A stretch of DNA of 64,000 bases from Umezawaea endophytica (GTDB taxonomy: Bacteria; Actinomycetota; Actinomycetes; Mycobacteriales; Pseudonocardiaceae): contig NZ_JANYMP010000010.1 in assembly GCF_025061645.1 (NCBI RefSeq), positions 96,092 to 160,091 on the forward strand, written 5' to 3'. Within the stretch, counting starts at the first letter, position 1. Each line of letters starts with the position of its first letter. Under the pieces are notes generated by a model that was not told where the DNA came from, ran no database searches, and saw only the letters and a list, made by a program, of their open reading frames with translations. Made by a program: the position numbers and the translations under genes. This document shows, piece after piece, positions 33,900 through 42,899 of the stretch.

Positions 33900-36800
33900 T
33901 CAGTCCGTGAGGCTGGTCAGTTCGGCCAGCACCTCCGAGGTCGTGACCGGGTCCAGGTCGTCGAAGGTCTGGCCGCCCGCGTGGAGGCTGACCCCGAGCA
34001 GGTGCTGCACCGGCCACTCGTGCGGCACGCCCACCGCGATGCCCGGCGAGAGCGCCACCTCCACCACGCCGCCTCCCGGCAGCGGCCTGGTGATCTCGTG
34101 CTCGAAGCCCGCGTCCATCGGCGCGCCGCGCGACCAGCCGCGCTTGGTCAGGCCCAGCAGCCTGCCCACGTCGACCTGGAGCCCCTTGAAGCGGTCGAGC
34201 ACCACCGCCGTCCGCTCGTCCTCCTCCAGCCGGTGCACGGGACGCCCCAACTGCCGGAACGGTTGGAGGATCTCGTAGTCCGCGAACACCTCGGCCCACG
34301 CGGCCACCTCGGCGCCCAGGTGCAGCGGGTGCGCGACGCCCACCAGCGCGTCGTCCGGCAGGTCGAACCGGTTGTCGTGCACGTCCGCCAGGGAACGGTC
34401 CTCCGCCGTCCGGAACGAGCGGCCGTCGGCCGTCGTCCACACGAGCCGCCGGACCACGTGCCACAGCAGCGGGTGGCCCGCCAGGTACTCGCGGAACTCG
34501 GCCGCGGGCCAGCGGCGCAGCGTCACCATCGACCGTTCCAGCCTGCTGATCTGGTCGCCCGCGATCGTGCGGACGTCCTTCTTCACCTGCCCGAACCGCT
34601 TGTGCTCGGCCGGAGCCAGCTCCGGGTTGTCCTTGGCCCCCGGCTTCGGCAGGTCCTTGAGCCGCTTGCCGGTCTCGTCCAGCACGAACGGCTTGAGGTT
34701 CTCGTCGAAGCCGACGGTGAACCGGCGCGGCCCGTAGTCGATCGTCAGCGTGGACGCGTCGTCCAGGCCGAAGTCGGGGACGAGCCGGTCGGCCAACTGC
34801 TCGGCGGTGAGCCCCAGCGCCGCGGCGACCTCGCCGATCTTCTCCCGCGCGCGCTCCTTGAGACCGGCGAACCTCACCCGCTGCGCGATGCTGTTCAACG
34901 CCCCCAGCGCCGCGTCGGTGCCGATCGCGGCCAGCACGTCCAGCCCGGTCACCGCCCTCTTGTGCTGGGCCTCGCCCGGCCACGCCCGGATCAGCGGCGT
35001 CAACGCGCGCGCCACGGCGTCGTCGCCGAGGAGACCGAGCGCGGTCAGCACCCAGCCGTCCTTCGACGGCATCCCGTTCAGCCTCCACAGCTCGAAGAGC
35101 TCCCACGAGAACCGCGCCAGCGACTCCTCGTCGCACGCCGCGCGCACCACCTCCAGACCGGCGTACACGTCGTCCAGGGTGCACAGCGCCAGTACGGTCA
35201 GCAGGTGGCGGACGGAGTCCGCGGGCAGCGCGAGCCCCGTTCCGCGCAGGACGACCGGCGGCAGCACGGCAGGCGCCGCCCACTCGCCGGGCACCGGGAC
35301 CGCCTTGGGCAGCACCAGCAGCGGGTCCACCGACAGGAACCGGTCGATCGCCTCCTCCGCGGCGGGCCCGTACTCGCCCGCCGCCGCCCGCGCCTCCACC
35401 GGGATCAGCCGCAACGCCTTCTCGGCGGCCCGGCGCTGCGCCCCCGCGGGCCCCACCGCGTCCGGCACGAGGAACCTGGCGGCGGCCAGCGGGTGGCGCC
35501 GCAGCCACCGGGTGCCGATGTCGCGGGCCGTCTTGAGCCGCAGCAACCAGTCCGCGACGAGCCGCGCGGTGTCCAGCGACACCAGCGGCAGCACCAGGTC
35601 CTCCATCTCGTCGCGCCGGTTCGGGGCGAGGTGGAGGGCGACCGGGAGCGCGTCGACGCCGAAGCGCGCCAGCACCGCCTTGGCCATCAACCCGCTCGAC
35701 CACCGCGCCTGGGGACGCCACCCCGACACCAGCGGCCGGAGCGCCTCGACCGGGCCCGCGAAGAACAGCACGTCGTCGCCGTACCTCGGCCGCCCGCCGG
35801 AGCGGTACGCCTCGATCTCGTCCTCCCACACCACGTCCCCCAGGTAGTGGGGGAACGTCACCTCCGCCCACGCCTCGCGCTCGCCCGGCTCCCACTCCAC
35901 CGCCCGGTGGTCCGCGGCGGTGAGCCCCTTGACCACCGCGGGTTTCACGGGCTTCCGCGCCACCGTCCACGGTGGATCGACCAGGACGGCGGGCAGGGCG
36001 GCGGCGGGCGCCTCCCGGACGGCCGCCCGCGCCGCGCGCGCCTCCTCGACGAACGCGCGCGCCTCCTCGGGGAGGTCGGCCTCGGCGGCCAGATCGGGGT
36101 AGGACCTCAGGTGGTGCCTCAGCACGGGCCCGCCCGCGACGGCGAAGCGCTCCAGCGCGAGCGCGGGGTAGCGGCGGCCCATGTCGAGCAGGGCGGGCAG
36201 CACACCCTGCTCGGCCACCCTGGCCAGCAGCAGGTCGAACGCCTCCGCGGTCGGGAACTCGACCACCGTCTCCAGGATCCGCTCGCGGAAGTACGCCTCC
36301 AGGTCGGGGTTCAGGAGGGGCACGAGCGTGGGGGCGAGCGCGACGCCCACCGCGTCGGCGACGGTGAACACCACCTCCTTGTCGTGGAAGCTCCACCACA
36401 TCGCGTGCGTCTTGACCGCCCGGTCCAGGTTCTCGACCGAGCCGATCGAGAACAGCAGCGCGTACTTGTCCGTCTGGGTGCTCGTCCACTCGACCCGTTC
36501 GTACGCCTCGTCCACCCAGCCCCGTTCGCTGGGCAGCAGGTACGCCGCGGCGACCACGGGCCGGATCCCGGTGCGCAGCGGCCCCACGGCGGACACCGCG
36601 GCCTCGTACTCGGCCTCCGGGGCGGCGGCCAGGAACGACCGCACCTGGCGCATCACCCCGCGCACGGGCCAGGACGTGCCGTTCGGCCTGCCCTCCGGCG
36701 GGATGTGCCACAGCACGTGCCGCTTCCGCGGGTAGTGCTCCCGGTACACCTGCACGCTGAACGCCTCGACGGCCGCCCGCGCGGCGAACGGCAGCCCGTG

Positions 36801-37334
36801 CTCCGCGACCCAGGCGGACGCCACCAGCCCGAGCACGTCCCGCGTCGCGGGGTTCTCCTCCGCCAGGACGGCGACCGCCGCCGCGCCGAGCGGTGTCGCC
36901 TCACCGGCCAGGTAGGCGCGGGCCGCGGCGACCAGCGGCGCCTCGCTCTCCGGCCCGGCGAGCACGCCCTCGATGTCGGCCATCGACTCCGCCAGCGCGG
37001 CCCGCACCTTCTCCGGCGCGGTGGGATCGACCGCCACGGCGGCAGGCACCCCGCCTCCGCGCCGCACGTGCACGTGCGGCCGCCACGCCTTGGGCACGGC
37101 GAACACCGCCTCCGCGGAGGGTCTCGGCCCGCCCACCTCGACGTACCCCTCGGCTTCCTTCTCCAGCACCGATTCCTCGACGTGCGCGACCGCGGCCGCC
37201 TCCGAGTCGAACACCGCGGTCGTCGACCGCCCGGCCGCCCCCGACCGTCCAAAGCGGACGGAGACCTCCTGCTCCGCGCGGCCGACCTCCCAGAACCTGG
37301 CCGTTCCGCCGTTGACGAGTTCCCACCTGCGCAC
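33900..37334 (-). CDS. WGR domain plus DUF4132 giant protein (MolR-like)
   Basis: A 1144-residue soluble protein. Residues 1-70 form a WGR domain (MRRWELVNGGTARFWEVG, VSVRFGRSGAAG, FDSEAAAVAHVEE), the module found in poly(ADP-ribose) polymerases and MolR-type proteins. The middle 700 residues are alpha-helical HEAT-like repeats rich in Ala/Leu. The C-terminal 220 residues carry the DUF4132 core (RRFTVGFDENLKPFVLDETG, QISRLERSMVTLRRWPAAEF, GRSFRTAEDRSL, VHPLHL-like, and F-x-QPFRQLGRPVHRL). The family is of unknown biochemical function. GTG 37334 follows AAGGGGAGCGGC. It lies 83 bases downstream of the FAD oxidoreductase in the same direction and has its own terminator. Confidence 0.85.
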   Translation of the reverse strand: MRRWELVNGGTARFWEVGRAEQEVSVRFGRSGAAGRSTTAVFDSEAAAVAHVEESVLEKEAEGYVEVGGPRPSAEAVFAVPKAWRPHVHVRRGGGVPAAVAVDPTAPEKVRAALAESMADIEGVLAGPESEAPLVAAARAYLAGEATPLGAAAVAVLAEENPATRDVLGLVASAWVAEHGLPFAARAAVEAFSVQVYREHYPRKRHVLWHIPPEGRPNGTSWPVRGVMRQVRSFLAAAPEAEYEAAVSAVGPLRTGIRPVVAAAYLLPSERGWVDEAYERVEWTSTQTDKYALLFSIGSVENLDRAVKTHAMWWSFHDKEVVFTVADAVGVALAPTLVPLLNPDLEAYFRERILETVVEFPTAEAFDLLLARVAEQGVLPALLDMGRRYPALALERFAVAGGPVLRHHLRSYPDLAAEADLPEEARAFVEEARAARAAVREAPAAALPAVLVDPPWTVARKPVKPAVVKGLTAADHRAVEWEPGEREAWAEVTFPHYLGDVVWEDEIEAYRSGGRPRYGDDVLFFAGPVEALRPLVSGWRPQARWSSGLMAKAVLARFGVDALPVALHLAPNRRDEMEDLVLPLVSLDTARLVADWLLRLKTARDIGTRWLRRHPLAAARFLVPDAVGPAGAQRRAAEKALRLIPVEARAAAGEYGPAAEEAIDRFLSVDPLLVLPKAVPVPGEWAAPAVLPPVVLRGTGLALPADSVRHLLTVLALCTLDDVYAGLEVVRAACDEESLARFSWELFELWRLNGMPSKDGWVLTALGLLGDDAVARALTPLIRAWPGEAQHKRAVTGLDVLAAIGTDAALGALNSIAQRVRFAGLKERAREKIGEVAAALGLTAEQLADRLVPDFGLDDASTLTIDYGPRRFTVGFDENLKPFVLDETGKRLKDLPKPGAKDNPELAPAEHKRFGQVKKDVRTIAGDQISRLERSMVTLRRWPAAEFREYLAGHPLLWHVVRRLVWTTADGRSFRTAEDRSLADVHDNRFDLPDDALVGVAHPLHLGAEVAAWAEVFADYEILQPFRQLGRPVHRLEEDERTAVVLDRFKGLQVDVGRLLGLTKRGWSRGAPMDAGFEHEITRPLPGGGVVEVALSPGIAVGVPHEWPVQHLLGVSLHAGGQTFDDLDPVTTSEVLAELTSLTD

Positions 37335-37417
37335 GCCGCTCCCCTTGTCCTGTCCGGATTCGGCGGAACCCTACCGACGGGGTCCGACAATTCCGGGGGA
37401 CGAGCGGACGGCGCAGG

Positions 37418-38518
37418 TCAGAAGCGTTCGAACCGGAACGGGGCCAGCACGCCGCCCTGGTCGTCGCCGAGCACCTCGGCGGCCACCAGGTCACCCGCGT
37501 GCACGCTCAGCGTCGCGCCGCTGTGCGAGACGGCGAAGTGGAAGCCGGGCACCGCCTCCGCCCGGCCCAGCACGGGCAGGCCGTCGGCCGGGATCGGGCG
37601 TTCGCCCACCCGGACGCTCTCCACGGCCGTGTCCCCGAGACCGGGGTAGAGCGCGCGCCCCGCCGCGACCACGTCGTCGACCGCCGACCGGTCGACGGTG
37701 ATGTCGCCGGTGTCGGACACGTGCACCGCGCTGTCGCCGTCGTGCGTGTGCAGCAGCAGCCGCCCGGCACCGTCGGGGCGGAGGTGCACCCGTGGCGCGT
37801 GCACGACGCGGGACACCCACACGGCGGCCGGCGCGGTGTACACCAGCACCCCGTGCGTGTTGCTCATCGGCAGCGACAGGCCCACCATCGCGGCGACCTC
37901 GGCCGCCCGCGGGCCCGCGCAGTTCACGACCGCGTCCGCGTCGATCTCCCGACCCGACGCGAGCCGGACCGCGCGCACCGCGCCCGAACCGGTCTCCAGC
38001 GCGGTGACGGCGTCGCCGCGCACGACCTCGGCGCCGCGCGAGGCCGCCGCCGCGAGCAGGTGGCCCACCAGCCGGGTCGGCTCGACCCAACCCTCGCGCG
38101 GGAAGTAGGCGATCCCGTCCTCCGGCAGCGCGGCCGGGTCCATGTCGGGTTCCAGGCGCAGCACGTCCGCCCGGTCCAGCCACCGCGCCTCGTACCCGTA
38201 GGACTGGACGCCCGCGACCTTCCCGCGCAGCCGCTCGCGACCGGCGTCGTCGTCGGCCCACTCCAGGTTGCCGCCCTCGTGGTACCAGTCGCCGAGCGTC
38301 GCCAGCCGCCGGTGGGCCTCCATGCTCGCCACGCTGAGGTCGTGGTACGCCCTGGGTTCCTTGCCGCACGAGTTGGTCCACGAGAACGTGGCGCCCGAGG
38401 TGCCGCCCGCGGGCGCTCCCGAGTCCACGACGGTGGCGCGGGCGCCGCGCCTGGTCAGGGATGCCGCCACCGCGGCGCCGTAGACACCGGCACCGATCAC
38501 CACCACGTGCTCGACCAC
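37418..38518 (-). CDS. FAD-dependent oxidoreductase (DAO family)
   Basis: A 366-residue flavoprotein of the D-amino acid oxidase/glycine oxidase/sarcosine oxidase group. N-terminal Rossmann motif VVVIGAGVYGAAVAASLTRR binds FAD; ADAVVNCAGPRA and the C-terminal PADGLPVLGRAEAVPGFHFA motif are family features. The substrate is probably an amine or D-amino acid but is not identified. GTG 38518 starts directly before the Rossmann strand. Co-directional with the WGR-DUF4132 gene. Confidence 0.9.
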   Translation of the reverse strand: MVEHVVVIGAGVYGAAVAASLTRRGARATVVDSGAPAGGTSGATFSWTNSCGKEPRAYHDLSVASMEAHRRLATLGDWYHEGGNLEWADDDAGRERLRGKVAGVQSYGYEARWLDRADVLRLEPDMDPAALPEDGIAYFPREGWVEPTRLVGHLLAAAASRGAEVVRGDAVTALETGSGAVRAVRLASGREIDADAVVNCAGPRAAEVAAMVGLSLPMSNTHGVLVYTAPAAVWVSRVVHAPRVHLRPDGAGRLLLHTHDGDSAVHVSDTGDITVDRSAVDDVVAAGRALYPGLGDTAVESVRVGERPIPADGLPVLGRAEAVPGFHFAVSHSGATLSVHAGDLVAAEVLGDDQGGVLAPFRFERF

Positions 38519-38614
38519 CCTCGAAACCTGGCACGGCCGCCGGGCCCAGTCAACCGCCAGGAGTCGTTGCGGACAAAGGACTTCGGCTCACGCTTCGGGG
38601 GGAACGGGCCGTGC

Positions 38615-39292
38615 TCACGCGTCCGGGTCGGCGAGCCCGATCCGGTGGGCCAGCACGACGGCCTGGACGCGGTCGCGCAGGTCCAGCTTGGCGAAGATGC
38701 GCGACACGTACGTCTTCACGGTCTCCCTGCCGAGGAAGAGCGCCGCGGCGATCTCGGCGTTCGAGAGCCCGTCGGCGACCAGCCGCAGCACCTCGACCTC
38801 CCGCGCGGTCAGGCCCGCCAGGGTCTCCTCCCGCCGCCGTCGCGTGCCTCCGTCGTCGCGGATCCGCTCGCCGAACCTGCCGATCAGGGCACGGGTGACC
38901 TCGGGCGCCAGCAGCGCGTTGCCGGAGGCCACGGTCCGCACCGCCGCGATCATCTCCTCCGGCGGGGTGTCCTTGAGCAGGAACCCGCTCGCCCCCGCCC
39001 GCAGGGCCTCGAACACGTACTCGTCGAGGTTGAACGTCGTCACCACGAGCACCTTGGCGCGGTCGACCGCGTCCGGCCCGGCGATCCGCCGGGTGGCCTC
39101 GATGCCGTCCAGCTTCGGCATCCTGATGTCCATGACGACGACGTCGGGCCGCAGCCGCAGGGCCTCGGTCACCGCCTGGACGCCGTCAGCGGCCTCGCCG
39201 ACGACCTCCAGGTCGCTCTGCGAGGACAGGATGGTCACGTACCCCGCGCGCATCATGGCCTGGTCGTCGCACACCAGCACCCTCGTGGTCAC
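38615..39292 (-). CDS. NarL/LuxR-family response regulator (orphan)
   Basis: A 225-residue regulator: receiver with VLVCDDQAMMR, phospho-acceptor Asp in VVVMDIRMPKLDG, Thr in VVTTFNLDEY and Lys in FLLKDTPPEE; LuxR helix-turn-helix at residues 160-215 (LTAREVEVLRLVADGLSNAE, then FLGRETVKTYVSRIFAKLDL). No histidine kinase is adjacent in the same orientation. A GGGGAGAGCGCTCCC element at about 39376-39390 upstream resembles a LacI/CebR-type operator imperfectly. Confidence 0.92.
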   Translation of the reverse strand: MTTRVLVCDDQAMMRAGYVTILSSQSDLEVVGEAADGVQAVTEALRLRPDVVVMDIRMPKLDGIEATRRIAGPDAVDRAKVLVVTTFNLDEYVFEALRAGASGFLLKDTPPEEMIAAVRTVASGNALLAPEVTRALIGRFGERIRDDGGTRRRREETLAGLTAREVEVLRLVADGLSNAEIAAALFLGRETVKTYVSRIFAKLDLRDRVQAVVLAHRIGLADPDA

Positions 39293-39454
39293 ACGACCTC
39301 CGGTCGGATCGGCACCCGCGCGTGCGGGACGAACCCGTCGCCGTCGCGGCGCCCGTCAGCAGGCCGCGCGTGCCAGGGGAGAGCGCTCCCACGCGGTCGG
39401 GACATCACGGCCGGGAGTATAGGGAGGACGGTCGGTGGGCCGGGTGCCCGCTCG

Positions 39455-39673
39455 TCAGGTGGTCTCCTCGGACCGGCGGTGCTCCCGGTCGTCCGGGTCC
39501 TCGGGCCGTGGACCCTGCTCGCCGTCGGCCAGTGGGAGCAGGGCGTCGCCCCGTTCCTCCGACTCCCGCAGCACGGCCTCGGCCTGCGCCTCCGGGTCCG
39601 CGCTCCCACCCGCGGCTTCTTCCTCCGGCAGCAGGTGGGCGCGGGACGCCACCTCGTCCTCACGTGGGCTCAT
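39455..39673 (-). CDS. Small acidic protein, function unknown
   Basis: A 72-residue highly charged protein (Glu/Asp/Arg-rich) with AEAVLRESEERGD, a segment I recognise from small conserved actinobacterial proteins of unknown role. No membrane segment or metal-binding motif. ATG 39673. It follows the truncated glycosyltransferase gene by 42 bases in the same direction. Confidence 0.6.
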   Translation of the reverse strand: MSPREDEVASRAHLLPEEEAAGGSADPEAQAEAVLRESEERGDALLPLADGEQGPRPEDPDDREHRRSEETT

Positions 39674-39715
39674 GATCCCGAGTCTGCCACCGGTCGGCGG
39701 TGCGGGCAGGTCGGC

Positions 39716-40460
39716 TCAGACGTGGTCGGGCAGGGCGCGGGCGACCTCGTCCGGGGACGGCATGAGCGCGATCTCCTCGGCGACCGCGCGGGCGGCTTCG
39801 CGGTGCCCGGCGTGCCCCAGCAGGGACAGGACCTGGTCGGCGACGGCGTCCGCGGTGACGTCCACCGGCGCGAGGCTGAGCCCGGCACCCGCCGCCGTGA
39901 CCGCGTCGGCGTTGGCGAACTGGTCGGCACCCTGCGGGAGGAGCAACTGCGGGGCGCCCACGGCGAGCGCGCCGAGCGTGGTGCCGCTGCCGCCGTGGTG
40001 CACGACCAGCGAGACGTGCGGCAGCAGGTCCGCCTGCGGCACCCAGGCCTCCGCGGTCACGCCGTCCGGCAGGTCGCCGAGCTCCTTCACCGGCACCCGG
40101 CCGGTGGCGACCACGACGCGCACGCCGAGGGTGGTCAGCCCCCGGATGGCCGTGGTGAGCAGTTCCGCCGTGCCGAACGCGGTGCCGAGCGTCAGGTAGA
40201 CCAGCGGTCGCGACCCGCTCGGGGCGGTCCAGCCGCTCGGCGTGGAGTACGGGACGGGGCGCAGGGCGATCCGGTCCGCGGTGGCGAGGAAGTCCTTATC
40301 CTGCAAGGACGGCGGGCAGATGTCGACGTGCGGGGCGCCGGGCGCCGGGACGGCGAGGCCGATGTCGTCCGGGAACATGCGGCCGAAGCCGTGCCAGAGG
40401 CTCGGGATGCCCGCTCGCCGCGCGGCGACCGCTCCCGCGGGCAGGCCCCACTCGTGCGCG
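39716..40460 (-). pseudogene. Glycosyltransferase (GT1, EryCIII-like), N-terminal half missing
   Basis: About 248 residues of the C-terminal part of a GT-B glycosyltransferase: HEWGLPAGAVAARRAGIPSL marks the end of the acceptor domain, then RPLVYLTLGTAFG, VVVATGRVPVKELGDLP, AEAWVPQADLLPHVSLVVHH, HGGSGTTLGALAVGAPQLLL and the donor-site PQGADQFANAD. Such enzymes are about 400 residues; roughly the first 150, with the start codon, are absent. Beyond about 40460 the sequence abruptly becomes a histidine kinase on the opposite strand. I read this as a rearrangement breakpoint, or an assembly chimera. Confidence 0.8.
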
Positions 40461-40462
40461 AG
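40450..40462. other. Head-to-head breakpoint between two truncated genes
   Basis: To the left, - strand glycosyltransferase homology begins at HEWG; to the right, + strand kinase homology begins at RETTKAN. The two meet within about ten bases (GTGCGCGAG, 40454-40462), leaving no room for either N-terminus or a promoter. Confidence 0.75.
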
Positions 40463-42877
40463 ACCACCAAGGCCAACCAGGACCAGGACTGGCTGAAGTC
40501 GAACCTGGCGCGCATCTCCGGCCTGATGCAGGGGCGCCGCGACCTCGCCGTCGTCGCCGAGCTGATCATGGACGAGCTGACGCCGCTGGTGTCCGCGCAG
40601 TACGGCGGCTTCTACCTGGCCGACGACAGCCCCGACGACCCCGAGCTGCGGCTGATCAGCTCCTACGGCCACCCCGACGGCCCGGACGACCACCGCCGCA
40701 CGCGGTTCCGCTTCGGCCAGTCGCTGGTCGGCCAGGCCGCGCGCAGCCGTCGCACGATCGCGGTGGACGACGTGCCCGCGGACTACATCACGGTGTCCTC
40801 CGGGCTCGGCCGGACCGCGCCCGCGAACCTGGTCGTGCTGCCCATCGTGGTCGAGGAGCAGGTGCTGGGCGTCATCGAACTGGCGTCGGTGCACCGGTTC
40901 ACCGCGATCCACCGCGACTTCCTCGACCAGCTCATGGAGACCGTCGGGGTCAACGTCAACACCATCGTGGCCAACGCCCGCACCGACGAGCTGCTCGGCG
41001 AGTCGCAGCGCCTGGCGGCGGAACTCCAGGCCAGGTCGGGAGAACTCCAGGTCCGGCAGGAGGAGCTCCAGCGCTCCAACGCGGAACTGGAGGAGAAGGC
41101 GGCGCTGCTGGCCACCCAGAACCGCGACATCGAGGCCAAGAACCTGGAGATCGAGCAGGCCCGCCAGGAGTTGGAGGCCCGTGCGCAGCAGTTGGCGCTG
41201 GCGTCGAAGTACAAGTCGGAGTTCCTGGCCAACATGAGCCACGAGTTGCGCACCCCGCTCAACAGCCTGCTGATCCTCGCCCAGCTCCTGGCCCAGAACC
41301 CCGGCCGCAACCTCACCCCGAAGCAGGTCGAGTACGCGGGGATCATCCACTCCGCCGGCTCGGACCTGCTCCAGTTGATCAACGACATCCTGGACCTGTC
41401 GAAGGTCGAGGCGGGGAAGATGGACATCACCCCCGAACAGGTGCCGCTGCGCAGGCTGCTCGACTACGTCGAGGTGACGTTCCGGCCGATGACCACGCAG
41501 AAGAACCTCGGGTTCGAGGTGACGACCGCACCCGGTGTCCCCGCCGAACTGCTCACCGACGACCCGCGGCTGCGCCAGGTGCTGCGCAACCTGCTGTCCA
41601 ACGCGGTGAAGTTCACCGAGACGGGCAGCGTCCACCTGCGCATCGAACCCGTCGACTCGGCCGAGCTGCCCGCGTCGGTGCGCCACCACGGTTCGGCCAT
41701 CGCGTTCCGCGTGGTCGACACCGGGATCGGCATCGCCGAGCAGCAACTGGAGTCGATCTTCGGCGCGTTCCAGCAGGCCGACGGCACCACCAGCCGCAAG
41801 TACGGCGGGACCGGGCTGGGGCTGTCGATCAGCCGGGAGATCGCCTACCTGCTCGGCGGGGCCATCGAGGCCGAGAGCACCCTCGGCCGGGGGAGCGCCT
41901 TCACGCTCTACCTGCCCGTGGCGCGCCCGGACTTCCAGGCGCCGCAGCGGCCCGCGAGGGCGCACCCCGTCCTGCCCACCCGCTTCGTCCGGACGCCCGC
42001 CCCCGAGCCGCAGGCCGAGACCCCGCACCAGCGCAGGCTGCTGGTCGTGGAGGAACGGGCGCGCGGCCTGCTCTCGCTGGTCGCCGAGAGCGCCGTCACG
42101 GCCCTCGCCGACAGCCGCGACCCGCGCGGCCCCGTCGAGGTCGTCACCGCGGTCGGAGCCGCCGACGCGGCGGCCGCGCTGGCCGCGCAGGCGTGCCACT
42201 GCGTCGTGCTGGAGCTGGACATGCCGGACGGGGCGGCGGTGGCGTTCCTGGAGGCGATGGACGGCGACGCGGCGCTGCGCGGCGTTCCGGTGCTGGCGCA
42301 CAACAACCGGCGCCTCGACCCGGAGCAGGAGCGCCGCCTCCAGTCGCGCACGGGCAGCAGACCGCTGGAGCTGCTGTCCGGTTTGGACGAACTCCGGGAG
42401 CGCATCGCCCTGCACCTCACCGCCGAGGCGCCGGGCGATGTGCTCCCACTGGTGCGCGCCGAGGAACCCGTCGTCCCGGCCCCGCGGCGGCACGATGGGA
42501 AGCTGACGGGCCGGACCGTGCTGATCGTCGACGACGACGCCCGCAACCTGTTCGCGCTGAGCAGCATCCTGGAACTGCACGGGGTGGACGTCGTGCACGC
42601 CGAGAACGGCCGCGAGGCCATCGAGGCGCTGTCGGGACCGGCGTCGGTCGACCTGATCCTGATGGACGTGATGATGCCCGAGATGGACGGCTACGCGGCC
42701 ACCACCGCGATCCGCGCCATGCCCGAGCTGGCGCGACTGCCGATCATCGCGGTGACGGCGAAGGCCATGCCGGGCGACCGGGAGAAGAGCCTCGCGTCCG
42801 GGGCGAACGACTACGTCACCAAGCCCGTGGACGCGGACGACCTCGTGGCGTGCATCCAGCGCTGGCTGGACACCTGA
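40454..42877 (+). CDS. Hybrid histidine kinase lacking its HAMP-repeat N-terminus
   Basis: 807 residues from an in-frame GTG at 40454. Order: RETTKANQDQDWLKSNLARI (the segment that follows a long HAMP array in the family), GAF domain (residues 20-170), coiled coil (QEELQRSNAELEEKAALLAT), HisKA with the His in FLANMSHELRTPLNS, HATPase (NLLSNAVKF, VDTGIGIAEQ, GGTGLGLSISREI), a degenerate receiver-like block (residues 520-650) and a complete receiver (VLIVDDDARNLF, Asp in LILMDVMMPEMDG, Lys in YVTKPVDADD). Family members usually carry 600-900 more residues with many HAMP repeats in front. GTG 40454 has no ribosome site and the upstream DNA is a truncated gene, so expression is doubtful. It runs into the SpoIIE-type phosphatase gene 22 bases later. 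Confidence 0.82.
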   Translation: MRETTKANQDQDWLKSNLARISGLMQGRRDLAVVAELIMDELTPLVSAQYGGFYLADDSPDDPELRLISSYGHPDGPDDHRRTRFRFGQSLVGQAARSRRTIAVDDVPADYITVSSGLGRTAPANLVVLPIVVEEQVLGVIELASVHRFTAIHRDFLDQLMETVGVNVNTIVANARTDELLGESQRLAAELQARSGELQVRQEELQRSNAELEEKAALLATQNRDIEAKNLEIEQARQELEARAQQLALASKYKSEFLANMSHELRTPLNSLLILAQLLAQNPGRNLTPKQVEYAGIIHSAGSDLLQLINDILDLSKVEAGKMDITPEQVPLRRLLDYVEVTFRPMTTQKNLGFEVTTAPGVPAELLTDDPRLRQVLRNLLSNAVKFTETGSVHLRIEPVDSAELPASVRHHGSAIAFRVVDTGIGIAEQQLESIFGAFQQADGTTSRKYGGTGLGLSISREIAYLLGGAIEAESTLGRGSAFTLYLPVARPDFQAPQRPARAHPVLPTRFVRTPAPEPQAETPHQRRLLVVEERARGLLSLVAESAVTALADSRDPRGPVEVVTAVGAADAAAALAAQACHCVVLELDMPDGAAVAFLEAMDGDAALRGVPVLAHNNRRLDPEQERRLQSRTGSRPLELLSGLDELRERIALHLTAEAPGDVLPLVRAEEPVVPAPRRHDGKLTGRTVLIVDDDARNLFALSSILELHGVDVVHAENGREAIEALSGPASVDLILMDVMMPEMDGYAATTAIRAMPELARLPIIAVTAKAMPGDREKSLASGANDYVTKPVDADDLVACIQRWLDT

Positions 42878-42899
42878 GCGACCGCGGAGGACGAGTCCG

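Noticed and set aside
37499..42877. A 1792-codon open frame on the + strand
   Set aside because: Only the part from about 40454 is real (hybrid kinase); the first 980 codons are the antisense of the FAD oxidoreductase, NarL regulator and glycosyltransferase genes, open because of high GC.
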